A stretch of DNA of 64,000 nucleotides, from contig NZ_JAFKOJ010000002.1 in NCBI RefSeq assembly GCF_017303275.1, positions 496,001-560,000 on the forward strand. Reading direction: 5' to 3'. A model generated the notes under the pieces. It was given only the letters and a program-made list of their open reading frames with translations. It made no database searches and was not told where the DNA came from. This document shows, piece by piece, positions 11,806-20,449 of this stretch. The position numbers and the translations under genes were made by a program. The stretch is from Bacillus sp. NTK034. GTDB taxonomy: Bacteria; Bacillota; Bacilli; Bacillales; Cytobacillaceae. Positions within the stretch are counted from its first letter, which is position 1. Each line of letters starts with the position of its first letter.

Positions 11806-13011
11806 CTATTTCTTTTCTGATTCACCGTCAGCTGGTGAATTCACTTCCTCGGCCTGCCAATAATATTCACTGAACACTTCTGCGAGTGCTTCAGCCGAAC
11901 GGTTTAATTCTTCAAACGTATTATCAACTCCGCCAAATTCAATGAGGATAGCATTTCCCGATAAATCCTGATTGAAGTTTCCATTTGTCCCAGCGCCTTC
12001 TTTTTTCATGATTCCCCTGCTTAACCCTTTGTACTTAACGTTCAACCTATCATGCAGCTCTTTCGCAAATTTTAAGTTCTCTTCGTAATTCGGGTTATTT
12101 CCACCAATAATGAAAGCTAGTTTGGCATAAGACTCTCCGTTTATTTCTTTCGTTGTGTCTTTTTTTCTTTTTGAATCACGGTGAATATCGATTAAGTAAG
12201 ACAAATCCCGGTTTGACGTAATTGCAGCCTGGACAACTTCTCTGGATTCCTGATAGGAACGTCCATACGTTAATCCTTTTTTGCTTAAATTCCCCTGGAT
12301 ATCCGTTTTGTCAACAAAGGTCCCTATTCCTTTGCTTTCCATCTCATCCTTAAGCTTATCACCAATCTTAGTAACGTTAATTTTGGAATGAAAGGCTGCA
12401 TCAGGATTGGTTACACCCTTCAGATAAGGAAGATAGGATTCCGTATTATGAGAAAAATAAACATAGACTGGTTTTTTATCACCCGTAGACATCGGCGGTG
12501 TTTTGGACTGTTTCGTATCACCATCCGGCTCAAGTCCTTCGGTGTTTTGCAGGGCTGCCTCCTGTTCTGCCATCAGCACTTCGATAGGAGGAGAAGATTC
12601 CACAGGCATGTTTGTATAATCCGTTCCTTCACCAGCAACAAGGATTTTACTGTCATAAATAGAGAAAAATGGAAGCTCCCTTCCCAGAAGGCTTCTGGGA
12701 TCATCCAAATTGACATTTGTGGATAGCTTAAAAACCAAATTGGCAAATCCCGGGGGAGAACTGTTTTCAGAAACCCCCTGGAGAAATGCGTGGTTTTCCC
12801 ATCCGAGAAAATGGTAAAGCATTTCTCCTGTAAGGCTGTTCGCAGCAGAATTAACTGAAGAGGAGCTGATTCTGTATTCCGGCTTTAATGAAGTTAATGC
12901 TCCGCTTATTGAAAATATCATAAATAGAAAAAGCAAAAATCCGCCTATGGCTTTCAGTAAGCTTGTCCCTTGAATGGTTACTACAAGTCCGTTCGATTTA
13001 AAAGGTTTCAT
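11806..13011 (-). CDS. spoIIP: Stage II sporulation protein P
   Basis: Peptidoglycan amidase and endopeptidase that works with SpoIID and SpoIIM during septal thinning and engulfment. An N-terminal transmembrane anchor (about residues 18-38, LLKAIGGFLLFLFMIF) precedes a variable linker and a C-terminal SpoIIP hydrolase domain with VYFSHNTESYLP and YLIDIHRDS, which contribute zinc-binding His and Glu residues. It has 401 residues with an AGGAGAGGTGG ribosome site, and lies 68 nt downstream of gpr. No confident sporulation promoter was assigned in the gap. Confidence 0.96.
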   Translation of the reverse strand: MKPFKSNGLVVTIQGTSLLKAIGGFLLFLFMIFSISGALTSLKPEYRISSSSVNSAANSLTGEMLYHFLGWENHAFLQGVSENSSPPGFANLVFKLSTNVNLDDPRSLLGRELPFFSIYDSKILVAGEGTDYTNMPVESSPPIEVLMAEQEAALQNTEGLEPDGDTKQSKTPPMSTGDKKPVYVYFSHNTESYLPYLKGVTNPDAAFHSKINVTKIGDKLKDEMESKGIGTFVDKTDIQGNLSKKGLTYGRSYQESREVVQAAITSNRDLSYLIDIHRDSKRKKDTTKEINGESYAKLAFIIGGNNPNYEENLKFAKELHDRLNVKYKGLSRGIMKKEGAGTNGNFNQDLSGNAILIEFGGVDNTFEELNRSAEALAEVFSEYYWQAEEVNSPADGESEKK

Positions 13012-13079
13012 TGCTCCACCTCTCCTTGCTAGTCTAGTAAATGTTATGACTTTGCTAGAGAAGATAGAACAGTTATTTC

Positions 13080-14207
13080 CTATCTGGTATAAAAACCGGC
13101 ATTATCCTGATTCACTTTTTGATGAAGTGCTGCGTTCAAACCGTTAGCAAGTAAATTGGACATATCTTCAATAAATACATCCACTTCCTTTGGAGTCACC
13201 ATAAGGTTGTGGCCCAAAGGAGACAGAACTTCATAAATAAGCTTCCGCTTCTCCTCTTCAGGCAAGGTTCCAATCATGCCAAGAAAGGTTTTTCTATGAT
13301 GTTCCTCCGGCAGATCATCATCTGTAAGCTTTCTTTTCTCTCCAAAAGTCATTCCTGCAGGAGCAAGAGCACGTGATGGACGGCCGCCTTCTTTCATTTC
13401 CTTCCCGAAATGCTTCAGGATGTAATCAATTGTATCGCTTGTGATGGATACGGCATCGACAACCGTTGGGATGCCAATCGCTATGACAGGTATCCCTAAA
13501 GTCTCTTTGCTGATTTCTTTTCGTTTATTCCCGACACCAGAACCAGGGTGAATCCCTGTATCCGAAATTTGAATAGTAGAATTGACTCTTTCAATTGATC
13601 GGGAAGCAAGTGCATCGATTGCAATGACAAAATCGGGCTTTGTTTTTTCAACAATGCCATAAATAATGTCACTTGTTTCTATCCCTGTCAGGCCCATTAC
13701 TCCCGGAGAAATAGCACTTACTGGCCGATAGCCTTCTTCAACGCTTTCAGGCTGCAGCTGATAGAGATGTCTTGTGATAAGCAAATTTTCGCAAACTTGC
13801 GGACCAAGTGCATCGGGAGTCACATTCCAATTTCCCAGGCCGACAATTAAACAGGATGCATCTTCATTGATTCCCAGCTGTTTTATAAATTGGGAGAATT
13901 CACTTGCAAATACAGACTCCACTTTGTGCTGCAGCTCCGTATCCTGCTGGCGTATGCCCGTCACTTCAAGGGTCAGATATTTTCCCTCTTTTTTCCCCAA
14001 TGCCTCTGCACCTTCTTTTGTTACTTCAACAAAAGAAATTTTTATATCATTTTCTTCTTTTTCTTTAATTATTACGCCTTTTATTTGGGAAAGATTCTCC
14101 TGCTGATGAATATTGTCTTTCTGCCTGTCAGAAATAACCATTTCCCTGGCTTCAATGGCAAGGTCCGTTCGGACTGAGTACTGGCTTAAATCTATTGATT
14201 CCTTCAT
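13080..14207 (-). CDS. gpr: GPR germination endopeptidase
   Basis: Aspartic-type protease that degrades small acid-soluble spore proteins at germination. The 375 residues contain a short N-terminal propeptide before [10 protein letters not shown], where the zymogen is normally processed. The core includes [17 protein letters not shown] and [11 protein letters not shown] with conserved acidic residues. It lies upstream of spoIIP in the usual order. Expression in the forespore from an SigF/SigG-type promoter is known for the family; the upstream AT-rich stretch did not give a clear match. Confidence 0.97.
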   Translation of the reverse strand: MKESIDLSQYSVRTDLAIEAREMVISDRQKDNIHQQENLSQIKGVIIKEKEENDIKISFVEVTKEGAEALGKKEGKYLTLEVTGIRQQDTELQHKVESVFASEFSQFIKQLGINEDASCLIVGLGNWNVTPDALGPQVCENLLITRHLYQLQPESVEEGYRPVSAISPGVMGLTGIETSDIIYGIVEKTKPDFVIAIDALASRSIERVNSTIQISDTGIHPGSGVGNKRKEISKETLGIPVIAIGIPTVVDAVSITSDTIDYILKHFGKEMKEGGRPSRALAPAGMTFGEKRKLTDDDLPEEHHRKTFLGMIGTLPEEEKRKLIYEVLSPLGHNLMVTPKEVDVFIEDMSNLLANGLNAALHQKVNQDNAGFYTR

Positions 14208-14367
14208 AACTTATCCCTCACATTCTCAGCTTTTTAGGTTATTGGAAAATACCACACAATATACTAAAATTCGGATATATTCTATCATTGCCTTTTAAGT
14301 CCAAAAACATGCAGAATAAGAATTAACTTCCCTAATAATGGGTGTCAGTAATTTTGATTACAGAGTA

Positions 14368-14396
14368 TTGCATTATGCCCCCGTGTTTGATAAAAT
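14368..14396 (+). promoter_or_regulatory. Sigma-A promoter of rpsT
   Basis: -35 TTGCAT (14368-14373), a 17-nt spacer and -10 TAAAAT (14391-14396) lie about 80 nt before the rpsT start. Confidence 0.75.
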
Positions 14397-14433
14397 ATCA
14401 CTTGTTCTTAATTATTGTTAATGAATGTGAATG

Positions 14434-14458
14434 TCGAGTTATAGAATCTCGATGCTTT
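14434..14458 (+). promoter_or_regulatory. Small hairpin in the rpsT leader
   Basis: TCGAG (14434-14438) pairs with CTCGA (14448-14452), followed by TGCTTTTT just before the ribosome binding site. It could be an attenuator or an S20 feedback site. The stem is only 5 bp, so this is tentative. Confidence 0.3.
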
Positions 14459-14475
14459 TTCAGGAGGTGAATGGA

Positions 14476-14742
14476 ATGCCAAACATTAAATCTGCTATTA
14501 AGCGTGTTAAAACTAGCGAAGATCGCAACGCTCATAACGCTACAGTTAAATCAGCAATGCGTACAGCTGTTAAGAAAGTTGATGCTGCGGTCGTAAACAA
14601 CGATTCTGCTGCTGCAACTGCATCTTTCGCTGATGCTGCTCGTAAACTAGACAAAGCTGCTGCAAAAGGTCTTATCCACAAAAATGCTGCTGCCCGTAAA
14701 AAGTCTCGTTTAATGAAAAAAATGAACTCTTTAAACGCTTAA
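14476..14742 (+). CDS. rpsT: 30S ribosomal protein S20
   Basis: Basic, helical 16S rRNA-binding protein of the small subunit, 88 residues beginning [15 protein letters not shown]. The upstream in-frame codons (from 14431) belong to the leader. An excellent AGGAGGTGAATGGA ribosome site fixes the ATG at 14476. It is transcribed convergently to holA and divergently from gpr, as in B. subtilis, and has its own promoter and terminator. Confidence 0.98.
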   Translation: MPNIKSAIKRVKTSEDRNAHNATVKSAMRTAVKKVDAAVVNNDSAAATASFADAARKLDKAAAKGLIHKNAAARKKSRLMKKMNSLNA

Positions 14743-14755
14743 TGTTTGAAGATAT

Positions 14756-14786
14756 CGGCTATCTTAAGGGATAGCCTTTTATTTTA
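14756..14786 (+). terminator. Terminator of rpsT
   Basis: GGCTATC (14757-14763) and GATAGCC (14770-14776) form a perfect stem followed by TTTTATTTTA. Confidence 0.9.
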
Positions 14787-14789
14787 CAT

Positions 14790-14819
14790 AAAAAAGCGGT
14801 CCAATTGGACCGCTTTTTT
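14790..14819. terminator. Bidirectional terminator between rpsT and holA
   Basis: A 30-nt perfect palindrome (AAAAAAGCGGTCC, loop AATT, GGACCGCTTTTTT) gives a T-run on both strands, closing rpsT (+) and holA (-). Confidence 0.93.
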
Positions 14820-14884
14820 ATGTAATCAGATTTCATAATTTTGTCACAGCCCTCAAGGTGTCAAAGGCGGAAAAAACCTATCTC

Positions 14885-15922
14885 TTAAGGATTTTTTCTA
14901 AGAGCCTGACTTTGCAGACGAAACAGGAACATTTCAATCAGCATGGTTTTATTCATGCCTCCAGTTTTCATTTGGTAATCTGCATCAGCAAGCAAGCTTA
15001 TGATCGCTGCAAGTTCTTCGTCTGCAAAAAGCTGCGCATGTCCAGCCGCCAGTTTCACCCGGAAAGGATGAATTTTCAAATAGCCGGCAATCTGCTGCTG
15101 GCCGTAGCCTCTCCTTGCAAGCTCCTTCACCTGATAAATTAATCTGAACTGCCCAGTAATAACAGATAAAATCTTAATTGGTTCTTCATTTTGCTTTAAT
15201 AAATCATAATAAATTCTCAGGGCTTCTTCTATTTTGCGGTGAACAACCTTATCTACAAGGGAAAAAATGTTTTGCTCCAATGACCTTGATACCATTTTCT
15301 CTGCCATTTGTTCATCGATTCGCTTCGTGTCATTCGCATATAAAGCTAATTTATCGATTTCGTTTGTCAAGATAAATAGGTTGGTGCCTGCCAATGTCAA
15401 TATTAGCTCAACTGCCGATTCATCAATCTGCACGCCGTTAATTGCTGCCCGTTCCCTGATCCAGGCTTTCAATTCACCTTCATTTAGTTTCTTTGCTTCA
15501 AGGACTGCAGCCGTTTTTTTCAATTGTTTAGTTATTTTTTTCCGGTCATCCAGCTTTTCTGCAGTTGAGGAGAATACCACCACTGAATACGGGGCAGGCG
15601 CTTTAATATAGGCTTCCAGCTTAGACAGGTTATGCTCCTGCTTAGCTTTCGATTTTTCAGATGTTAAAAATACTGGGTTATGTAAAAAGATCAGTCTTCT
15701 TTCCCCCATAAACGGAAATGTCTCCGCATCTTCAAGTGCTGTATCGATTGGGGTTTCCTCAAGGTCATAAGAGGATAAATTAAAATCAGCTTCATCTTCG
15801 CTTAGCACATTGTTGATTAGAAGCTGCTTCGTTTCGTTTATAAGATAGGGTTCTGTTCCATATAATAAATAAATAGGAGCAAAACTTTTCGCTTTTATCT
15901 GCTTCCAAATATCAAAAACCAA
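14885..15922 (-). CDS. holA: DNA polymerase III subunit delta
   Basis: Clamp-loader subunit that opens the beta sliding clamp (yqeN). The 345-residue protein shows an N-terminal domain (MVFDIWKQIKAK, YLLYGTEPYLI), an AAA+-like middle and the C-terminal delta helical domain (QNIFSLVDKVVHRKIEEAL). The start is a TTG at 15920-15922 with GGAGAG about 8 nt upstream. It is located between rpsT and the competence genes, as in B. subtilis. Confidence 0.94.
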   Translation of the reverse strand: MVFDIWKQIKAKSFAPIYLLYGTEPYLINETKQLLINNVLSEDEADFNLSSYDLEETPIDTALEDAETFPFMGERRLIFLHNPVFLTSEKSKAKQEHNLSKLEAYIKAPAPYSVVVFSSTAEKLDDRKKITKQLKKTAAVLEAKKLNEGELKAWIRERAAINGVQIDESAVELILTLAGTNLFILTNEIDKLALYANDTKRIDEQMAEKMVSRSLEQNIFSLVDKVVHRKIEEALRIYYDLLKQNEEPIKILSVITGQFRLIYQVKELARRGYGQQQIAGYLKIHPFRVKLAAGHAQLFADEELAAIISLLADADYQMKTGGMNKTMLIEMFLFRLQSQALRKNP

Positions 15923-15957
15923 TTTATTTCTCTCCGTTCGCCTTACATTGTATTCAC

Positions 15958-16110
15958 TTTATCGCAGTCTAACGGGCAGTAAGCCCCCCCTCTTCAAGAC
16001 TCATAGTAAGCAAAGAGGGATAAGTGGGGGGAAACTGACCGTAAAGGCCCGATTGGTTCAGCTAACAATCAGTGGGGGATAACCCCCCACTGATTGAAGT
16101 TTCACTTTAT
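15958..16110. repeat. bcr1-like mobile repeat element
   Basis: The 143-bp body (15963-16105) is flanked on both sides by TTTAT (15958-15962 and 16106-16110), which looks like a target duplication. The left part is a long hairpin: ACGGGCAGT pairs with ACTGACCGT around CCCCCCCTCTT...AAGAGGG...GGGGGG. The right part has AATCAGTGGGGG(ATAA)CCCCCCACTGATT, and CAATC can alternatively pair with GATTG upstream. Size, hairpins and TTTAT flanks match what I recall of the bcr1 repeat of the B. cereus group. There is no coding capacity. Confidence 0.65.
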
Positions 16111-16120
16111 ATCCTAAAGA

Positions 16121-16312
16121 AGCAGCGGCAATTTGACAAGACATAAGAAATTGGCGCCCGTAAGAACGCCAATTTCCAATCTATATAGAACGCTGCCGCC
16201 TGAGGCCCGGGATACTCAGGAAGCTGCGGTGCACCTTTGTTCTATTATTTTCCCCTTGATGTGCCGGCATATTTGTGACAACTCCTGCTATTGCAGGAAA
16301 AGGGCAGGGGAA
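16121..16312. other. Structured intergenic stretch of unknown role
   Basis: Several hairpins follow the bcr1-like element. AAATTGGCG (16148-16156) pairs with CGCCAATTT (16167-16175), enclosed by GCGGCA (16125-16130) with TGCCGC (16194-16199). Further on are CCTGAG/CTCAGG (16199-16204/16215-16220) and TCCTGC/GCAGGA (16283-16288/16293-16298). There is no convincing reading frame. It could be a second repeat element or a small RNA leader of yqzM. Confidence 0.4.
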
Positions 16313-16369
16313 CTCTAGATTTTTTTATTTGAATGACTTATACTATATAGGAAATAGGAGGGGTAGACT

Positions 16370-16504
16370 GTGAACGAATTTGAAAAGAACGTCCAAAGCA
16401 AACGTAATGATGCCATCGACTCTGGAGTAGGATTCATCGTATCATTCGGTTTCTTCGCAACGTTATTTGTTATTGCAACAGTCATTAAATTTTTAGGAGC
16501 TTAA
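16370..16504 (+). CDS. yqzM: YqzM family small membrane protein
   Basis: A 44-residue protein starting at GTG with an AGGAGGGG site 6-7 nt upstream. A charged N-terminus (NEFEKNVQSKRND) is followed by one transmembrane segment (about residues 19-42). Sequence and position next to comEC match B. subtilis YqzM. Function is unknown to me. It has its own terminator and is transcribed convergently to comEC. Confidence 0.9.
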   Translation: MNEFEKNVQSKRNDAIDSGVGFIVSFGFFATLFVIATVIKFLGA

Positions 16505-16550
16505 TGGCTACATACAGTAAGTAATAGTGTCTCAATACTTCTGACACACC

Positions 16551-16577
16551 GAGGCTGCCTCAGCAGTCTCTTTTTTT
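16551..16577 (+). terminator. Terminator of yqzM
   Basis: GAGGCTGC and GCAGTCTC (one G-U pair, loop CTCA) are followed by seven T residues. Confidence 0.9.
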
Positions 16578-16638
16578 GTAGCTGTAAGTGATAGGCATTG
16601 AGAGTATAGTAAGGAAGCTGAAGCATTTCTAACATATA

Positions 16639-18969
16639 CTATGGAAGCTGAACGGAAAAGGTTCCTGAATTCCCTTTAAAAAAGTAGGTAACCGCCCCTT
16701 GCTCATCGGTTCTCAGAACATGCACATTAAAGTCTTTAAGCCTGTCCATTACATCATTATGTGGATGCCCATACCTGTTGTTTCTGCCTGCAGAAATAAC
16801 GGCAATCCTCGGCTTAACAGCCGCCAGAAATGAATCTGTTGTGGAGGTTTTGCTTCCATGATGTGCAATTTTTAAAACATCAATTTTTAAATTGGAATAA
16901 GATCTTATAAGCTGACTTTCCCCCGTTTCCTCCAAATCTCCGGTAAACAGCCAGTTGAGGCCACCCACTTTGGCAAAAAGGACAATCGAGCTATCATTTT
17001 TCCCTGTATACACGTCCTCCGTCTGATCTCCAAATGGAGACAAAACTTGAAAAACGGAATCCCCTTTTGACCAGTTTTCTCCAGATTTAGTGAATACAAT
17101 ATTGCATTTTTTTAATTTAGCCTGAACAATCAAATCCTTCTCCTCCTCTGAGATTTCCGCTCCCTGTGAAAAAACAACAGACTTTACCCTCATTTCCCTA
17201 ATCACAGCTGATGCTCCTCCAATGTGATCCATATCCCCGTGAGTCAAAAAAAACTTATCTATTTTACTTATCCCTTTGCTTTTCAGAAAAGGCACTACCG
17301 TGTCCTTTCCAGTTTCATAAGGATCGCTTCTCATCCTCCAATCCTCAGTGTCAAACGTAAGCGTCCCTCCTGCATCTATCAAATAATTCCCTCTTCCATA
17401 TGGAAGCTTTATCAGAATACTGTCACCCTGCCCAACATCAATAAATGTAATTTCACCGGCAGGATTAAATACATTCGATAAGTAATGAATTAATATTGCA
17501 AGGATTGGGAGCACACCGCTTTTGATTAGAACCTTTTTATTTTTTGACCTCTCCCAGCCGGCAAAGAATGCGGGTATCAGCAGCAGATATACAATCAGCA
17601 TAATCAGGGATGGCCTGCCAAGGACAAGGGTCGAGTTAGGAATGGCCGAAAGCACTTCAGCAATCCAATTTAGAAAACTGATGAGGTTTTCAAATACATT
17701 GAGCAAGAAATCAGCTTTCCCCCCTGATAATAAATCAAGAATGAAAAGAATCAACACCACCGGAAGGATTATGGAAGAATATAAAGGCACAAAAATAAGA
17801 TTGGCAATTATGGAAATAATCGATACCTCATAAAAATGCCACAGAAGGATCGGAATGGCAGCCATCTGGCAAACAAAAGAAACTGTCAGGATAGCAGCGT
17901 ATGATTCAGAAAATCTTCTGAGGATGATGGGAGCTGAGAGAATAAGCGATAAGGCGACAGTAAACGAAAGCTGAAACCCGGCATTATAGATGATATAAGG
18001 AGAGATAAAAAGGTAGCCAATAAACACAATAGAGATAACATCAGCTAATTGAACAGGGAATTTCAGCTTCTTTGCCAGCAAAACAAGAAGCATCATAAAC
18101 ACAGCCCGCAGAACAGATGGTGCTGCTCCTGTCAGGATTGCATATAACGGCAAAACCAATAATAAGATGCTGGTCATTTTTTCTCTGGTGATTCCGGCAC
18201 GTATACCCGCAAGAAAGAACATCCCGGCAAGCATTCCCACATGAAGGCCGGATATCGCAAGCAAATGGATAATTCCAATTTTCTGATAAGAAGCAATGGT
18301 ATCCTGCTCAATAAAATCACGATTGCCGAAAACAAGAGCAATAGCAAGTGGAGCTGTCTGTTCAGGGAAATGGTCCAGGATATAATGAATTCCCGTCTCT
18401 CTTATTTTTAAAATGGTTAATGTGGGGCTGTTTTTACGGTAACTGCAATCAGAGAGGTTTAACTGTTCCAATTCGAGGATCCAAAAGATGCTGTTGTGGT
18501 TTAGATATTCCTGATAGCTGAAGGAATTAGGATTGGTGGAGGTTGAAGGAGTCTTTAAGGTGCCTTTTACCCGGCATGTCATTCCTGTTCCCAGGTGGTC
18601 TGCAAGGAACTTTTTTTCTGTTTCCGATTTAATTTTATACCTTACTGCCAGCTTTTCTTTTTTATCGGCTAATTCAATTAAGACTGAAAGAAGGTCTCCA
18701 TCTATCCTTGCAGATTCTTTCATTGTTATTTCGAAATCACGCTCATTTCCTTCAAGGCTTGTCCTGTTGTGTTCGGATGCAAATTCACTTCGCATGATGA
18801 AGGCAAGGAAAATCATTAACAGGATGGCTGCGTTTTTGAACGATAAAATATTTCTTTTTAGGAGGAAAAAAGTCAGAAGAAAAAAAACAATAGCAATAGC
18901 CGGATGAAAAAAAAATGTCAAATTTCCCAGCAGTGAGGCAGCAGCTGCATAGATCCATCTGCCTTTCAT
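16639..18969 (-). CDS. comEC: DNA internalisation protein ComEC/Rec2
   Basis: Polytopic channel protein for uptake of single-stranded DNA during transformation. The 776 residues consist of N-terminal membrane helices, a small OB-like domain, the Competence membrane domain (IIHLLAISGLHVGML near residue 230) and a C-terminal metallo-beta-lactamase-like domain. The last contains THGDMDHIGG near residue 577 and IAHHGSKTSTTDSF near residue 700, so the metal site is intact. The start has AAAGGAG. It is the last gene of comEA-comEB-comEC. Confidence 0.96.
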   Translation of the reverse strand: MKGRWIYAAAASLLGNLTFFFHPAIAIVFFLLTFFLLKRNILSFKNAAILLMIFLAFIMRSEFASEHNRTSLEGNERDFEITMKESARIDGDLLSVLIELADKKEKLAVRYKIKSETEKKFLADHLGTGMTCRVKGTLKTPSTSTNPNSFSYQEYLNHNSIFWILELEQLNLSDCSYRKNSPTLTILKIRETGIHYILDHFPEQTAPLAIALVFGNRDFIEQDTIASYQKIGIIHLLAISGLHVGMLAGMFFLAGIRAGITREKMTSILLLVLPLYAILTGAAPSVLRAVFMMLLVLLAKKLKFPVQLADVISIVFIGYLFISPYIIYNAGFQLSFTVALSLILSAPIILRRFSESYAAILTVSFVCQMAAIPILLWHFYEVSIISIIANLIFVPLYSSIILPVVLILFILDLLSGGKADFLLNVFENLISFLNWIAEVLSAIPNSTLVLGRPSLIMLIVYLLLIPAFFAGWERSKNKKVLIKSGVLPILAILIHYLSNVFNPAGEITFIDVGQGDSILIKLPYGRGNYLIDAGGTLTFDTEDWRMRSDPYETGKDTVVPFLKSKGISKIDKFFLTHGDMDHIGGASAVIREMRVKSVVFSQGAEISEEEKDLIVQAKLKKCNIVFTKSGENWSKGDSVFQVLSPFGDQTEDVYTGKNDSSIVLFAKVGGLNWLFTGDLEETGESQLIRSYSNLKIDVLKIAHHGSKTSTTDSFLAAVKPRIAVISAGRNNRYGHPHNDVMDRLKDFNVHVLRTDEQGAVTYFFKGNSGTFSVQLP

Positions 18970-19038
18970 AACATCTGCTCCTTTAGTTTTGTGGAGAGGA
19001 GTAAGGCCTTATCATTTCAGGTATTACTCCTCAATGGG

Positions 19039-19602
19039 TTAATTCTGAAAAAGCTTGTCCTTTGTTTCTTTATAGCTTTTTACCAAGTCACGATCTTTTC
19101 CGCTTTTTTCAAGCTCATTTATTAATTCTTCTATAAAATCACGTTTTTCTTGTTTGCTGTCATCAAAGGAAACCTTTTCTGCTATTACCTGCACAGTTTT
19201 CACTCCAGCCTTCTCAAAGAGTTCAATTCCATAAGGGTGATTTTTATAGTCCTGTGCGTAATATACTGTTTTAATGCCTGCCTGTATAATCGCTTTGCAG
19301 CATTGGAGGCATGGAAAATGGGTTACATATATTTCTGCATCACTTGTAGGCACCCCGAATTTTGCACACTGTAAAATTGCATTCATTTCCGCATGAATGG
19401 TTCTGACACAATGGTTATCAATAACATAGCAGCCTTCATCAATACAATGTTCACCGCCGGCAATCGATCCATTATAGCCGCCGGCAATGATCCTCTTATC
19501 CCTTACAATAGTTGCCCCAACAGCAAGCCTTGTACAAGTGCTCCTCAAAGCAAGCAAATGACTTTGTGCCATAAAATATTGGTTCCAGGAAATCCGATCC
19601 AT
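19039..19602 (-). CDS. comEB: ComEB, dCMP deaminase family protein
   Basis: Zinc-dependent deaminase family member encoded in the comE operon. The zinc site is complete, with HAEMNAILQ and PCLQCCK, plus the N-terminal GGYNGSIAGGEHC. The annotated start is the ATG at 19600-19602, giving MDRISWNQYF and 187 residues; the upstream in-frame extension has no homology to the family. Family knowledge: dCMP to dUMP deamination, with a reported polar-localisation role for ComGA in B. subtilis. It lies between comEA and comEC. Confidence 0.93.
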   Translation of the reverse strand: MDRISWNQYFMAQSHLLALRSTCTRLAVGATIVRDKRIIAGGYNGSIAGGEHCIDEGCYVIDNHCVRTIHAEMNAILQCAKFGVPTSDAEIYVTHFPCLQCCKAIIQAGIKTVYYAQDYKNHPYGIELFEKAGVKTVQVIAEKVSFDDSKQEKRDFIEELINELEKSGKDRDLVKSYKETKDKLFQN

Positions 19603-19718
19603 TTTTGCAGTCTCTCCCCTTCCGTCTTTTCCGCAGGCGTATGTGCCAGAGTTCAAAAACATAGCTTTTTCTCTCAATAAGTGTAAGCCTCATACTCGTT
19701 AAGGTCAATGGAATGAAA

Positions 19719-20360
19719 TTATTTTACACTAATTTGTTCTTTGAGTTTTTCATAGGTTTTCTCTCCTATCCCTGATATTAATTTCAAGTCCGCAATATCC
19801 TTAAAGGATCCGTTTGTCTCGCGGTATTCAATTATGGCTGCGGCCTTGGACGGGCCGATTCCAGGCAATGTCTGTAATTCCGATTCATCAGCTTGGTTTA
19901 AATTTATCTTTCCGTTATCTTGCTGTCCCCTCTCCTCGAAATTTCCACCCGCTGCGGCCTCCTCGAGAACTTCTCCCTTTTCCGGAACATATATGACCAT
20001 TTCATCCGTAATATTGAGGGCAAAATTGATTTTAGCTCCATCTGCTTTATCCGTCAGTCCGCCTGCTTTTTCCAGCAGGTCGATCCCCCTGTCACCTTCA
20101 GCCGCTTCGTACACTCCCGGCTTTTGTACAGCACCTTTAATATCTGCCTTCATTGGCTGTGGCTTCTGTCCAGCCGGTCCATCACCTACTATTTCTAATT
20201 CTTTATCACCACCTTCAATTTCATTTAATGGAACTGGCTGTTCAATCTCATGAAATACTTTATTCTCTTGAACAGGCATGAAGAAATAATAGACGAATGC
20301 AGCCAGTGCAATGGCGGCTCCTGCTAAGTAAGTTTTATGTGTTTTTATCCATTCAGGCAT
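19719..20360 (-). CDS. comEA: Competence DNA receptor ComEA
   Basis: Membrane-anchored receptor that binds double-stranded DNA outside the cell. The 213 residues comprise a transmembrane segment (about residues 9-27), a low-complexity acidic region, an SLBB-type domain (VQKPGVYEAAEGDR) and a C-terminal helix-hairpin-helix DNA-binding pair (LQTLPGIGPSKAAAIIEYR, LKLISGIGEKTYEKL). The ATG at 20358-20360 follows AAAGGA; the upstream 30-codon extension overlaps the comER control region and is rejected. Confidence 0.95.
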   Translation of the reverse strand: MPEWIKTHKTYLAGAAIALAAFVYYFFMPVQENKVFHEIEQPVPLNEIEGGDKELEIVGDGPAGQKPQPMKADIKGAVQKPGVYEAAEGDRGIDLLEKAGGLTDKADGAKINFALNITDEMVIYVPEKGEVLEEAAAGGNFEERGQQDNGKINLNQADESELQTLPGIGPSKAAAIIEYRETNGSFKDIADLKLISGIGEKTYEKLKEQISVK

Positions 20361-20449
20361 TAAGGATCGATCCTTTCTTTTTGGAATAAATGTTTTTTTG
20401 ATACATATCGTTATATGAGAGAGCTTGCTTTTAAAGGAGGGATGATGCA

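Noticed and set aside
14208-14300. SigF/SigG promoter for gpr
   Set aside because: A GTATA element is present but no acceptable -10 at the right distance, so no promoter is claimed.
16133-16318. A 61-residue open frame starting at TTG in the structured gap before yqzM
   Set aside because: It has no ribosome site and overlaps several hairpins; composition is not protein-like.
20361-20449. ComK boxes in the comEA-comER gap
   Set aside because: I looked for AAAA-N5-TTTT pairs and found only A- and T-rich runs, none with the correct spacing.
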